A DNA stretch of 64,000 nucleotides from Loigolactobacillus iwatensis (GTDB lineage: Bacteria > Bacillota > Bacilli > Lactobacillales > Lactobacillaceae). Positions within the stretch are counted from its first letter, which is position 1, and each line of letters opens with the position of its first letter. A program made the translations under genes and the position numbers. This document shows, piece after piece, positions 18,800 to 27,768 of the stretch. The notes below the pieces were generated by a model that searched no databases, had not been told where the DNA came from, and was given only the letters and a program-made list of their open reading frames with translations. The stretch spans positions 17,035 to 81,034 of the forward strand of contig NZ_RHNP01000006.1 in NCBI RefSeq assembly GCF_003950295.1, given 5' to 3'.

Positions 18800-19487
18800 G
18801 CTTACGGCGGTCAATAAATATTACCAGAATGGTGAAAATAGATTTCAAGTGCTACAAGACATTAATTTAAAGATTGCGGCCGGTGAGTTTCTAACGATTA
18901 TGGGACCATCAGGCGCCGGCAAAACTTCCTTGATTAACCTTATTGGCTTTATTGATCGGAGCTATTTGGGGAGCTACAAGTTTAATGGCCAATCCTACCA
19001 AACGGCCAGTGACAGTGCTTTAGCGCACATTCGGAATCAAAGTGTTGGTTTTGTTTTTCAAAATTTTAAATTGATTGGCAACAACACTATTTTAGAAAAT
19101 GTTGAATTACCGCTACTTTACGGTGGAATGACGAAGAAAAAAGCGAGACCGATTGTTGAACGAGCATTGGAACGAGTAGGACTGCCTAACAGTAGTCAAA
19201 AAATTCCCAATGAGCTTTCAGGCGGGCAGCAGCAACGGGTAGCGATTGCCCGGGCGTTGGTTCACCAGCCAAAGTTTATTATTGCCGATGAGCCAACTGG
19301 CGCGTTGGATTCTAAAACCTCTAGCGAAATCATGCAGATCTTTAAAGAACTTAATCAGACTGAACAGACCACGATTGTGTTGGTGACCCATGATCCACAG
19401 GTATCCCAGTATGGTGAGCGCCTAATTAAGCTGTTGGACGGTGCAATCATTGCTGATGAGGAGGTGAAGCACCATGCGCTTCTCTGA
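18789..19487 (+). CDS. MacB/YknY-like ABC transporter ATPase
   Basis: A 232-residue ATPase with Walker A (GPSGAGKTS), the Q-loop (FVFQNFKLIGNNTILENVEL), the signature NELSGGQQQRVAIARAL and Walker B (FIIADEPTGALDS). It belongs to the lipoprotein/macrolide exporter class. ATG 18789 overlaps the adaptor gene by 11 bases and its stop overlaps the permease start by 14 bases, so the three proteins are translationally coupled. Partner proteins are the adaptor at 17669 and the permease at 19474. Confidence 0.93.
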   Translation: MLIELTAVNKYYQNGENRFQVLQDINLKIAAGEFLTIMGPSGAGKTSLINLIGFIDRSYLGSYKFNGQSYQTASDSALAHIRNQSVGFVFQNFKLIGNNTILENVELPLLYGGMTKKKARPIVERALERVGLPNSSQKIPNELSGGQQQRVAIARALVHQPKFIIADEPTGALDSKTSSEIMQIFKELNQTEQTTIVLVTHDPQVSQYGERLIKLLDGAIIADEEVKHHALL

Positions 19488-20688
19488 AATTTGGTCGACG
19501 GCATTACGTTCGATTTTAAAAAATAAGCGCCGCAGTATTCTGACAATGTTGGGAATTATTATTGGGATTGCTTCAGTTGTCACAATTTTGGCCATTGGCG
19601 ATGGTTTTTCCAACTGGGTTACCAAGAGCATTACCAATAATAAGGCGGGCAAGGTGGAGACACAGATTGTGTATTCACCTAACGAAACTGCTAATAGTAG
19701 CGCCGATTCATACAACGATCGGGATCTGATGTTGGTCCGGCAAGTTACTGGCATCGCTAAGGTCCGCCAAACCAGCGAAGACTCAGACTATAATCAAATT
19801 GCTTTACCCGTTAAAACTAAAAATAAAAATGTCCTCATTCACTATACCAGTCATGCCAGTAGTCCCGTGATTGCCGGACGGCGGCTAACGACAACCGATA
19901 ACGCGATTGGTAATCAAGTGGCGGTGATTGATGCTAGTCTGGCCAAGAGCCTTTACGGAGGGGCTACTAACGCATTACACCACGGGGTTCCAATCGACAA
20001 TCAATTGTACGAGATTGTGGGTGTCCGTTCGGCCGTTTCCAGCAGCGTTAATTTTTCCGATGCCGTAAACGGAACGGTGCCAGCCAACATTACGATTCCG
20101 AAAAAGGTTCACCAAAAATTTACCCAGAATACCGCAAGTGGCGATTTATTAGTTCTATCCCTACGCAAAGGTGCCAAGGCGAGTACGGTTAACCGCCGCG
20201 TGATTAATGTGTTGAAGGCCCAGGGGAGTATGCGTAATCAAGGGGAATACCAGAGTGCCGATCCAGCCGCTGAGGCGGACACTTTTGGTAAAATTCTAAG
20301 TGTGATTACTTACTTTATCACTGCCGTTGCGGGAATCTCACTTTTTATTGCTGGAATTGGTGTCATGAATATGATGTATATTTCGGTGGCCGAGCGAACG
20401 ACGGAGATTGGTATTCGCCGGGCAATGGGTGCACGGCAGCACGACATTCGCTTGCAATTTTTACTAGAAAGCGCCACGTTAACTATTTTTGGCGGACTGA
20501 TTGGCTATGGTCTAGGGGTTTTATTGGCGGTAGCGATCAGTGCACTGCCAATGATGCCGTTTCAGGCCAGTTTTAGTTTTGGCGCTTTCGCGTTGGCCTT
20601 TGGCGTTTCAACGGCAGTTGGGCTGATCTTTGGCGTGATGCCGGCTAACGCAGCTGCGCGCAAGGATTTGATTGAAATTATTCGTTAA
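19474..20688 (+). CDS. MacB/YknZ-like ABC permease
   Basis: A 404-residue permease with the MacB topology: one N-terminal membrane helix (LTMLGIIIGIASVVTILAIG), an extracellular MacB periplasmic-core domain of about 230 residues, then three helices with the FtsX motif (YISVAERTTEIGIRRAMGAR). This family exports peptides or hydrophobic toxins by mechanotransmission. It completes the adaptor/ATPase/permease trio and is followed 16 bases later by a Yip1-like gene. Substrate not shown. Confidence 0.92.
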   Translation: MRFSEIWSTALRSILKNKRRSILTMLGIIIGIASVVTILAIGDGFSNWVTKSITNNKAGKVETQIVYSPNETANSSADSYNDRDLMLVRQVTGIAKVRQTSEDSDYNQIALPVKTKNKNVLIHYTSHASSPVIAGRRLTTTDNAIGNQVAVIDASLAKSLYGGATNALHHGVPIDNQLYEIVGVRSAVSSSVNFSDAVNGTVPANITIPKKVHQKFTQNTASGDLLVLSLRKGAKASTVNRRVINVLKAQGSMRNQGEYQSADPAAEADTFGKILSVITYFITAVAGISLFIAGIGVMNMMYISVAERTTEIGIRRAMGARQHDIRLQFLLESATLTIFGGLIGYGLGVLLAVAISALPMMPFQASFSFGAFALAFGVSTAVGLIFGVMPANAAARKDLIEIIR

Positions 20689-20704
20689 TTTGGAGGAGTT
20701 AATT

Positions 20705-21247
20705 ATGAAAAAATGGGTTAAATCTGTTAGTGTGCGGGATACGCGCATGTGGGTGGTGCTGTATTTTATTGCAGCTAGCGTTGCGGCAGTTTTCACCGCC
20801 TTTATTTATCCACCAAAGGCATTGGCGGCAGCGGGTACACCAATGCTGGTTCACTGGATTAGTTTCGGTGGGGCCTTTATCGGAGTCGTCACGGGCCTTT
20901 TTATTGGCGTTTACGTTAATTATTTTATTTACCTTGTTTTACGCAGTATTTTAAATCAAGATGCAGCGGATAAAACATTAGTGAAACGTAGTCTCTATTT
21001 GGCAACCTGTATTAGTACCGTGGTTAGTAGCTTATTGAGTCTACTATTGATGGTTATTATTGGTGGCGAGCCCAACCAGATTGTTAACTTTTTAATGGCC
21101 GTCGTCGGTTCGGCTGTGCTCGCTTATTTGATTTATAATTTCTTTACTTATTTAGTTAAGCAGGTCAAATTGGCCCGTTGGTATTCCGGAATTCTATTTA
21201 TTATTTACCTATTGCCAACGTTGATTGGACTTTTACTGAAAAAATAG
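20705..21247 (+). CDS. Yip1-domain membrane protein (YknW-like)
   Basis: A 180-residue protein with five hydrophobic segments and the Yip1-type layout. In Bacillus subtilis the Yip1 protein YknW is encoded with YknXYZ and assists assembly of that exporter. The same four-component association is seen here, although this gene is last rather than first. I chose ATG 20705, preceded by GGAGGAG; an upstream in-frame start would overlap the permease gene. Identification rests on topology plus context. Confidence 0.75.
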   Translation: MKKWVKSVSVRDTRMWVVLYFIAASVAAVFTAFIYPPKALAAAGTPMLVHWISFGGAFIGVVTGLFIGVYVNYFIYLVLRSILNQDAADKTLVKRSLYLATCISTVVSSLLSLLLMVIIGGEPNQIVNFLMAVVGSAVLAYLIYNFFTYLVKQVKLARWYSGILFIIYLLPTLIGLLLKK

Positions 21248-21397
21248 GTTGAAGGCCGTAGTAGCGTTTGGAAAGCTTGTCGTTGGTCTTTCTTCGACTA
21301 AGTTGATGTCAACGTACCTAAAAATGTAGTTTTTCAAATACTTTCTAAATTGTTAATAGTTAAGGAGTCAGTTAAATAATCCAAAGGGGGAGTAACT

Positions 21398-21682
21398 ATG
21401 CCAATTACTGATAATGCCGCTTTAAAAACGGCCTTGAAAGCAAAACGGGCAACACTTGCTGTTTCGCGAGGGTACCTCAACCAAGTTGGGAATGTGGTTG
21501 CTGATGACGCGTGGGTTGAAATTGGATTTCAGAGTTCAGCCAATTTAATTCAACTAGTTAATTTTTGGATGATGAGTCATTTTTCGGTTACTTGGGAAAA
21601 AGAGTACTTGTTAAGGCGGCTAAACTACCGCTATAAAGCGGTTAAAAAGTCGGCGACGGAGGTTACTTTTATTCGGCAGTAG
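21398..21682 (+). CDS. Small protein of unknown function
   Basis: A 94-residue basic soluble protein with no recognised domain. Its ribosome site is strong (AAAGGGGGAG, seven bases before ATG), which supports real expression. It contains a Trp-rich helical centre (LVNFWMMSHFSVTWEKEYLL) and a Lys/Arg-rich C-terminus. It stands alone and is closed by a terminator-like family-B hairpin. Confidence 0.55.
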   Translation: MPITDNAALKTALKAKRATLAVSRGYLNQVGNVVADDAWVEIGFQSSANLIQLVNFWMMSHFSVTWEKEYLLRRLNYRYKAVKKSATEVTFIRQ

Positions 21683-21715
21683 CAGTAGTTGTTAGATACG
21701 TGAACCAAATTTTTG

Positions 21716-21786
21716 GCGCACGTTCTAGAGTAACGTTTGGAAACAATAAGCGGCCAGGACAAAAGTCCTAGTCGCTTATTGTTTTG
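21716..21786. repeat. Family-B element remodelled into a terminator hairpin
   Basis: The family-B core (GCGCACGTTCTAGAGTAACG) is followed by AAACAATAAGCG...AGGAC, loop AAAA, GTCCT...CGCTTATTGTTTT at 21741-21786, a long stem ending in T. The left outer arm of the family is degenerate, so this copy has become a self-contained hairpin likely to end transcription of the small gene upstream. Confidence 0.7.
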
Positions 21787-21819
21787 CTATTTTGTAAATT
21801 ATTTTTACACCAATAAAGC

Positions 21820-22821
21820 CTATAGATGTAAAAGTCGTTCGGCGTTACCATGAGCAATTAATTCCTTAGTTTGTGTAGGTAAGTTGCCTTCAGTCAAGAA
21901 GGTTTGACTGTTGGCGGGATGTTTGTAGGGGTAATCAATTGAATAGAGTAAGTGTTCAGGACCCATTTCATCTAAAATGAATTTTAATTGGGGGTCAAAT
22001 AACATCCCACTTGGGGTTAGGTAAACGTTGTTACGGTAGTAAGTTGAAAATGACTCCTTTAAACCAGAATAATCATCGAGTTCGTCATCTAGCCGTTCCA
22101 GGAACATTGGTACCATTTCACCCCAGTGACCAGAAATCAGTTTTAAGTTTGGTAGTTTATCAAAAATACCAGAAACGATCATCCGAATGACTTGAATTCC
22201 AACGTCCATGTGCCAGCCATAGCCAGCGGACGAAAGGATACCATTGACTGTATCGGACCAGTTAGGGCTCTTAAAATAGTGATCGTTGATTTCGCTAGGA
22301 ATAAAAGAAGGGTGCATGTAAATTGGGACATCTAGATCACTGGCCATTTTAAAAATTGGAAAGAAAAATGGATCGTCAAAAAATTTACCTTGGTAATTAC
22401 CCTTTAATAAGGCCCCTTTAAAATTCAGTTGTTCAACAGCGCGTTTTAATTCCTGGGCGGCGGCAATTGGATCACCAACTGGCAGGACGGTAAATGCTGC
22501 AAAACGATTAGGTTGTTTTTGGATTTCTTTGGCTAATTTATCGTTGGCTTCTTTACAGAGGTCAATCGCAATTTCTGGTGCCAAATTTTGAGGAGAAGAA
22601 TTGCCGTAAGAGAGGACCTGCATGGCAATTCCATTTTGATCCATGAAGTCTAACCGGGCTCCGGTAATGCTCTGCATCGTCTCCGCTGTCGGCAAGGAGG
22701 TCTTCATGTACTCTAGCATTCCCGATGAAAGCGGTGGAAGTGCGCCTTTACCGGTCACTTGATTGATTTTTTTGGTAATTAATTCTGATTCAAAGTGTTC
22801 TTCAACTGTAATAATTTTCAT
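21820..22821 (-). CDS. Amidohydrolase-family decarboxylase-like enzyme
   Basis: A 333-residue protein of the ACMSD/gamma-resorcylate decarboxylase branch of the amidohydrolase superfamily. Metal-ligand candidates are Glu7 and His9 (VEEHF), His170 (YMHPSF) and Asp296 (SIDYPY), with the conserved SGHWGE at 230-234. Such enzymes decarboxylate hydroxybenzoates and related acids without oxygen. ATG 22821 was chosen because GAAAGGAG precedes it. It is divergent from a TetR gene, suggesting inducible expression by an aromatic acid. Direct repeats (CGCCTAGTTAG, CACCTAGTAAG) lie between them. The exact substrate is not known. Confidence 0.85.
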   Translation of the reverse strand: MKIITVEEHFESELITKKINQVTGKGALPPLSSGMLEYMKTSLPTAETMQSITGARLDFMDQNGIAMQVLSYGNSSPQNLAPEIAIDLCKEANDKLAKEIQKQPNRFAAFTVLPVGDPIAAAQELKRAVEQLNFKGALLKGNYQGKFFDDPFFFPIFKMASDLDVPIYMHPSFIPSEINDHYFKSPNWSDTVNGILSSAGYGWHMDVGIQVIRMIVSGIFDKLPNLKLISGHWGEMVPMFLERLDDELDDYSGLKESFSTYYRNNVYLTPSGMLFDPQLKFILDEMGPEHLLYSIDYPYKHPANSQTFLTEGNLPTQTKELIAHGNAERLLHL

Positions 22822-22886
22822 TAGTAAAACTCCTTTCAAATTAAAACGCCTAGTTAGCATTTTATTGAAGCACCTAGTAAGATAGA

Positions 22887-22957
22887 GAGTGTTTTAAAAA
22901 CAGATTTAGAAAAAATGCAGGGAAAATAACCTTGCCCTGAACGCTTTTTCAAAGGTT
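22887..22957. repeat. Degenerate short family-A element
   Basis: GAGTGTTTTAAAAAC at the left and GAACGCTTTTTCAAAGG at the right, with an inner GCAGGG/CCTTGCCCTG hairpin. It lies in the divergent region between the decarboxylase-like gene and its neighbouring TetR gene. Confidence 0.55.
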
Positions 22958-23008
22958 CTAGGTTATGGCCCCATTATAGTAAGGACTAAAATAAAGTGAA
23001 AGGAAAAT

Positions 23009-23596
23009 GTGAGACAGATAGCACATAAAGTCTCATACACGAACATGGCTAAAAATTATCTAGTTGAACAACCAAAAATCGATCGCCGGGCTAACAATAC
23101 GCAGATTAAACTCTATCAAGCCTTAAAAAAATACTATTTCGAAGGAATTCCTTTTAAAAAAATCCAGGTTAAGCAATTGTGTCAAACGGCTGCGGTTTCG
23201 CGGGCCACTTTTTACCGCCACCACCAGAATATTCAAGATATCTTCACCATTCAATTGTTAATTATGATTACGCAATTTGAAAAGAAAATTGATGAGCTGC
23301 AGGTGTTAAATTATGAAACTGGTAGTAATGTTGTTGTGAACACGATTTACGCTAATTTAGATTTGTTGCAATTAATGCAGTGGAGTGGAACTGAGAAAAG
23401 TGGTCAAAAAATTGTGTCTGGGGCAATTATTCGGATTTTGATCTTACGCGAATTTGATGATGTTAACCGTAATTTTATTGCTGATTATCTGGGTGCAGCA
23501 ATTCTCAAGTTCGCTTTTCAAATTAGTCAGGCCCAGGAAAAATTACCCAAAGAGCAGGCGTTAAAGTTATACCGACTATTAGTGCCGAAAGTTTAA
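23009..23596 (+). CDS. TetR-family regulator
   Basis: A 195-residue protein with an N-terminal TetR helix-turn-helix (residues about 27-75, KIQVKQLCQTAAVSRATFYR then HHQNIQDIF). It lacks the usual C-terminal TetR sequence families known to me. GTG 23009 was chosen because AAAGGA lies just upstream; an ATG 12 codons later has no ribosome site. It is divergent from the amidohydrolase gene, so it is the natural candidate for its repressor. Terminator at 23649-23701. Confidence 0.83.
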   Translation: MRQIAHKVSYTNMAKNYLVEQPKIDRRANNTQIKLYQALKKYYFEGIPFKKIQVKQLCQTAAVSRATFYRHHQNIQDIFTIQLLIMITQFEKKIDELQVLNYETGSNVVVNTIYANLDLLQLMQWSGTEKSGQKIVSGAIIRILILREFDDVNRNFIADYLGAAILKFAFQISQAQEKLPKEQALKLYRLLVPKV

Positions 23597-23648
23597 ATTA
23601 CGAGAAGGTCGCTAGTGTCAGGGGAGAATGAATTATTTTTGACAAATT

Positions 23649-23701
23649 AAAAACGTGTTTGCTAAGACAAGCGAAAGTTGCCTTAGCAAACACGTTTTTT
23701 C
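23649..23701. terminator. Bidirectional terminator, tetR / xanthine permease
   Basis: AAAACGTGTTTGCTAAGACAA pairs with TTGCCTTAGCAAACACGTTTT around GCGAAAG, with A-run left and T-run right. Confidence 0.92.
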
Positions 23702-23718
23702 ATTAATTTGATTTTGAA

Positions 23719-25032
23719 TTAGTCGTGCTGTGGTTCGTCGTTTTTACCGTGGTTAAGTAAAATATTTAGGACTAAAGCCGCAGTACTCCCAACGACCATA
23801 CCATTGCTTAGAATTGTCTGGATGGTTTCTGGTAAATGTTGGAATAAAGCTGGTTGGGTGGTAACACCTAAGCCTAGGCCAATTGAAATTGCCATGATCA
23901 GCAAATTATCCGTTGTCATCGGAACTTTTGCTAACATTTTAATTCCTTCAGAGCCAACCATGCCGAACATGACTAACATTGAACCACCTAAAACCGAGGT
24001 TGGAATCAAAGTTGCGATTGCCCCAAATTTAGGAATCAGACCAATGATGAGCAGCATGACGGCAGAATAGTAAATTGGTCGTAATTTTTTAATGCCGGAT
24101 AGTTGAACGATCCCAACGTTTTGTGAGAAAGTTGAGTAAGGGAAGGTGTTGAATAATCCACCTAAAATAGCAGCAATCCCTTCGGAACGGTAACCACGTT
24201 TCAGATCGTCTTTAGTTAATTCACGTTTAGTGATGTCGGCTAAAGCAAAATAAACGCCAGTGGATTCAATCATACAGGCAACTGCTGCCAGTAACATGGT
24301 TAAAATTGAGGACCACTCGAATTTAGGTGCTGCGAAGTAAAATAAGTGCGGTATTTGAACCCAATGAGCCTGGCCAACGGTTGCAAAATTAAGTTGGCCG
24401 GCTAACATTGCTAATAAAGTACCAGCCACGATCCCAACGAGGACGGAAACTCGTTTTAAGAAACCACGGCCGTAAATATTGATGAGAATTGTAATAAGTG
24501 CTGTTGTAAAACCGAGGATCAAGTTAATTGGTGCACCAAAACTTTTGGCGGTTGAATCGCCGCCGCCTAAATTTTGAAAGGCAACGGGAATTAAAGTGAA
24601 GCCAATCAGGGTGATTAGGGAGCCAGTAACGACTGGCGGAAAAAAGCGCCGTAAATTGGCAAACAAACCACTAATCAGAAAAATAAAAATACCAGCTGAA
24701 ATGATACCACCGTACATGTAGGCCCAGCCGAGGTGATTACCAACGTTGATCATTGGTGTCAGGTACTCAACGGCAGAACCGAGAACTACTGGTAGCGCAA
24801 TCCCCGTCCAGGGTGTCCGTCTAATTTGAAGTAGTGTCGCAATGCCACACATGAAAATGTCGGTTGAAACAAGGTAGGTCATTTGCGCTGGTGAAAAGTG
24901 CAATGCCGCGCCCACTAACAACGGAATTAGAATGTCGCCTGCGTACATGGCAAGTAAATGTTGTAAGCCCAATAAAATCGTTTTTGGAACCGAAAGCTCA
25001 GGTTGATCCAAATTAGCGTTGTGGTTATCCAT
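23719..25032 (-). CDS. pbuX: Xanthine/uracil permease (NCS2 family)
   Basis: A 437-residue permease with about 14 membrane segments. It has the NCS2 hallmarks: the N-terminal LGLQHLLAMYAGDILIPLLV, the ESTGVYFALADIT segment with a substrate-binding Glu near residue 265, and the SQNVGIVQLSGI motif. The sequence following QNVG fits the xanthine branch better than the uracil branch. It would import purine base with a proton. ATG 25032 has TTGGAGG upstream. I looked for a purine riboswitch in 25033-25330 and saw none, only TATAAT near 25068-25075 on the minus strand. Confidence 0.88.
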   Translation of the reverse strand: MDNHNANLDQPELSVPKTILLGLQHLLAMYAGDILIPLLVGAALHFSPAQMTYLVSTDIFMCGIATLLQIRRTPWTGIALPVVLGSAVEYLTPMINVGNHLGWAYMYGGIISAGIFIFLISGLFANLRRFFPPVVTGSLITLIGFTLIPVAFQNLGGGDSTAKSFGAPINLILGFTTALITILINIYGRGFLKRVSVLVGIVAGTLLAMLAGQLNFATVGQAHWVQIPHLFYFAAPKFEWSSILTMLLAAVACMIESTGVYFALADITKRELTKDDLKRGYRSEGIAAILGGLFNTFPYSTFSQNVGIVQLSGIKKLRPIYYSAVMLLIIGLIPKFGAIATLIPTSVLGGSMLVMFGMVGSEGIKMLAKVPMTTDNLLIMAISIGLGLGVTTQPALFQHLPETIQTILSNGMVVGSTAALVLNILLNHGKNDEPQHD

Positions 25033-25339
25033 TGTTACCTCCAAAGTTCGTTATTTAAGGAATAAATAGATTATAGCACAATATTTAAACTGTTTTTACT
25101 AATTTATTCGAATTATAACCTGATATTATCAAGATTTAGTTCGTCATCTTATTGATAGATTGCTGTGGCCAATAATTTGGCCCAACGCTGGCGGTCTGGA
25201 TGGTATAATTTTCTCCTTTTTGCGTGGGCGGAAAGAACGTAATATACGCCTTTTGCCACCTGTATACGTAGTGGTAGAAATAGGCTCACGTTATATTTTA
25301 GGTTTAAATAATTAAAAATTTGAAAGTGAAGTGATAAGT

Positions 25340-25891
25340 ATGTTAAAAAGTGCCGATCTCCTATTGATCCAAAGTCGACCGGACAAGTTTGCCACGGCAA
25401 TTGTTGACAGTACTAAGGATAACGCCGACAGTTCGGCTTATGATCACGTTGCCTTAGTTGAAGTTACTCCCACTCATAAAATTTTTGTGCTCCATACTTT
25501 GCCCGCAACTGGTAGTATTCGTGAGGCCTACGCGGAGTTTCAAAAACGGCACTACACTAAAATTGATTTGTACCGGGCTAAACAACCGATTAATGCCAAG
25601 CCAATTATTGAACAGGCCAAAAAATTACTCAACCAACCTTATAACGCGAGCTATGTACCAACTGCAGCCGGTTATTATTGTGCTGATTTTATTTACTATG
25701 CGTTTAAAGAACAACAGCTTTTTAAATTAGAACCAATGAATTTTATGGATCAGGAACGGCAGGCCATTTTACCATTTTGGCGTGATTACTACACACAGTT
25801 GGGCTGCCCGATACCGAGTGGTGAATTAGGGTTAAATCCAAACGCAATGCTGCGCCAAAATGTGCTTACTAAACTGGCAACATTGCGTTAA
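25340..25891 (+). CDS. YiiX/YebB-like permuted papain-fold hydrolase
   Basis: A 183-residue protein with the circularly permuted NlpC/P60 pattern: the catalytic His comes first (His36 in YDHVALVEV) and the Cys later (Cys114 in GYYCADFIYYAF). These enzymes hydrolyse amide bonds, often in lipids or peptidoglycan-derived substrates. No signal peptide is seen, so it is probably cytoplasmic. The start could be ATG 25340 or a GTG nine bases earlier. It is monocistronic. Confidence 0.8.
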   Translation: MLKSADLLLIQSRPDKFATAIVDSTKDNADSSAYDHVALVEVTPTHKIFVLHTLPATGSIREAYAEFQKRHYTKIDLYRAKQPINAKPIIEQAKKLLNQPYNASYVPTAAGYYCADFIYYAFKEQQLFKLEPMNFMDQERQAILPFWRDYYTQLGCPIPSGELGLNPNAMLRQNVLTKLATLR

Positions 25892-25947
25892 GTTGGCTGG
25901 CCTAGTAAGCACATTTACAAAGTGTTCAGGCCACTTCCGAAAATACT

Positions 25948-26031
25948 GGGAGTGGGACAAAAGTCGCTTTTGGCGTACGTTCTAGAGTAATGTTCGGAAA
26001 CAATAAGAGGCTAGGACTTTTGTCCCAGCCT
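25948..26031. repeat. Family-B palindromic element, near-consensus copy
   Basis: GGGACAAAAGTC (25954-25965) pairs perfectly with GACTTTTGTCCC (26015-26026). The core reads GGCGTACGTTCTAGAGTAAT followed by GTTCGGAAACAATAAG. It lies between convergent genes, so it may also terminate transcription. Confidence 0.85.
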
Positions 26032-26076
26032 CGAGTGTAGAAATTAAGGCCCTTTTTTAATCCTGTTTGGCTTTAC

Positions 26077-26850
26077 TTATTTATTTTTGAGTAATGGTTT
26101 TAGTCTTTGGGCCAATTCTGGGTGTTCTTGAAATAATTTTTGCCGTTGAAGGGGGTCTTTAAGCAACTGCTGTAGCTGATCAAATTCGGATTTGTTCTGC
26201 TGTGCAGGGTAAAATAATTCGCTGGTTTTTCTTTCGCTGAAAAGCTGCCAGTATGCCTTCGCTATTTCAGCCGGTTGTGTTTCTGTGGTCAAGCCAACAA
26301 GCCCTTGAAGAGTCACTAAACTAACAAAGACATGTTCGGCGGTCATTTGCTGGTGTAGGGTCAGTACATAACTACGTAATGCCGCCTTGGTGAGTGACAA
26401 AGTTGCCGCAAACTTTGTAGGTCGAATTGCTGCGCCACCACCTGTAAAAATAATGGTACGTTTTTTTGTTGGGTCAGAGTGGTTTAGAAACGATCGAGCT
26501 ACTTGAATTGCGCCTAAAACATTTAGTTGGAATATTTGCTGGATGGTTTCAATTGAAGAACTTAGTGGGTTATCTAGCTGTGTATTGCCAACGTTAAAAA
26601 TAAGGTTGGTGCCGTTTTCGTTTCTGTTCTGGATGGCCTGAAATAAACCTTCAATTTGATCAAGCTGGGCTATATCAGCAGCAAAATAGTCACTGGCTAT
26701 TTTAGACGAAGTGAGTTTGGCCTGTGCTTGAATTAACTTCTTTTGATTTCTAGCAACTAGAATTAATTTGTGGCCTTGCACGCCAAATTGTTGGGCGATT
26801 GCTAGGCCCAGTCCTTGATCAGCACCGATGATAATTGTCGTTTCTTGCAC
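26077..26850 (-). CDS. SDR-fold protein lacking catalytic Ser and Tyr
   Basis: A 257-residue Rossmann protein of the short-chain dehydrogenase family. The nucleotide motif is present as GADQGLG (residues 9-15) and the structural Asn at residue 110. However, NNAG is NVGN (86-89), the catalytic Ser position reads TGGG (136-139), and the YxxxK tyrosine is Leu151 with Lys155 kept. It may therefore bind NAD(P) without classical SDR catalysis. The C-terminal 50 residues are Gln/Leu-rich and helical. GTG 26850 follows AAGGAGG. It is transcribed with the next gene's direction, divergent from a TetR. Confidence 0.75.
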   Translation of the reverse strand: MQETTIIIGADQGLGLAIAQQFGVQGHKLILVARNQKKLIQAQAKLTSSKIASDYFAADIAQLDQIEGLFQAIQNRNENGTNLIFNVGNTQLDNPLSSSIETIQQIFQLNVLGAIQVARSFLNHSDPTKKRTIIFTGGGAAIRPTKFAATLSLTKAALRSYVLTLHQQMTAEHVFVSLVTLQGLVGLTTETQPAEIAKAYWQLFSERKTSELFYPAQQNKSEFDQLQQLLKDPLQRQKLFQEHPELAQRLKPLLKNK

Positions 26851-26967
26851 TGTGAATTTCCTCCTTGTTTTAACGTTTGTTTGCAGCAATAAATTTTGCC
26901 TAATTTTAAAATGGTCCTATTTATCGATGACGCTTAGAATGGGTTAAAAAACACTGTTCTTTGCGGC

Positions 26968-27555
26968 CTAAAGAGTTTGGGGAACGAGCTGTTGGGCAAC
27001 TACTTTTACTGGTAGTGGTCGCATTTTAGGGCTAAATATGCCGACAATATAGAGCAGTGCAACCAACGGCCAAACACGTTTGCGCTTAGCATCATAAACT
27101 AAACTAGGACTAACAATTTTGATTGAACGGCCACTTTCTTGTAATAGTTGACTGGCCTTTTGTTTTGCATTAATGAAATCTTTACTGCCAATGGCCGCAC
27201 TCACGAAGCTACCGCGATTAACTTGATAAGCACCCATAATTCTAAGCATCATTTGGGCTGGTAAAATATTTAATTGTGCCATCTCGGCGGGCGTTTTTGC
27301 TGCAAGGCCACCAATCAAATTAATAAGATAGTCAATTTTGGCTGGTAGTAAGGTCTGGATTTTTTTGTAATCAGTAATGTCGCCGGCTTGCCAAGTAATT
27401 TTTGACTCCCACTGGTGCAACGCCGGAATTAGATTTTGGGGCCGACCATGCCGGGTGATACTAGTAATTTGTGAATTAGGAAACCGATTAAACCACTGTT
27501 GGCAGACATTTTGGCCAATATAGCCACTACCACCAAGAATAACAAGTTGATACAT
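26968..27555 (-). CDS. NAD(P)-binding, atypical SDR / NmrA-like protein
   Basis: A 195-residue Rossmann protein starting MYQLVILGGSGYIGQN, with the GGxGxxG nucleotide-binding loop at residues 8-14, an acidic-free beta2 end (TRHGR) suggesting NADP, and a DITD motif after beta3. It resembles atypical SDRs of the NAD-dependent epimerase/NmrA group, but is short, ending after about residue 195. AAAGGAG precedes ATG. It lies upstream of the degenerate SDR gene and is divergent from the TetR at 27769, so the two may form one repressed operon. Confidence 0.78.
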   Translation of the reverse strand: MYQLVILGGSGYIGQNVCQQWFNRFPNSQITSITRHGRPQNLIPALHQWESKITWQAGDITDYKKIQTLLPAKIDYLINLIGGLAAKTPAEMAQLNILPAQMMLRIMGAYQVNRGSFVSAAIGSKDFINAKQKASQLLQESGRSIKIVSPSLVYDAKRKRVWPLVALLYIVGIFSPKMRPLPVKVVAQQLVPQTL

Positions 27556-27607
27556 TAAATCACTCCTTTATTTTTATAAAGCTACTGTAAACCGCTTTTC
27601 CAAACCT

Positions 27608-27635
27608 GATGTACTAGTGATATTGGTACTACATC
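27608..27635. promoter_or_regulatory. Inverted repeat, candidate TetR operator
   Basis: GATGTACTA, ten bases, TACTACATC: nine-base arms with one mismatch, in the region between the divergent SDR-like genes and the TetR gene at 27769. Size and location fit a TetR operator. Confidence 0.5.
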
Positions 27636-27660
27636 GGCGAGTATTTATTTATCTCAGGGT

Positions 27661-27700
27661 CTTTTTCGACTACTTCTTAGTGTAGTGGCAGTAGAAAAAG
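27661..27700. promoter_or_regulatory. Second inverted repeat in the divergent region
   Basis: CTTTTTCGACTAC on the left and GTAGAAAAAG on the right (arms 27661-27667 and 27694-27700 exact), with ACTAC/GTAGT inside. It may be a hairpin in the TetR leader or a second operator. Confidence 0.35.
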
Positions 27701-27768
27701 TAAACAATCAGCAATAATGTCCAATTTGTTGATTGAAGAATAGACTAATTAAGTAAGGTGATGATAAT

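Noticed and set aside
25033..25330. Purine riboswitch upstream of the xanthine permease
   Set aside because: Looked for the conserved junction sequences and P1-P3 architecture on the minus strand; none seen.
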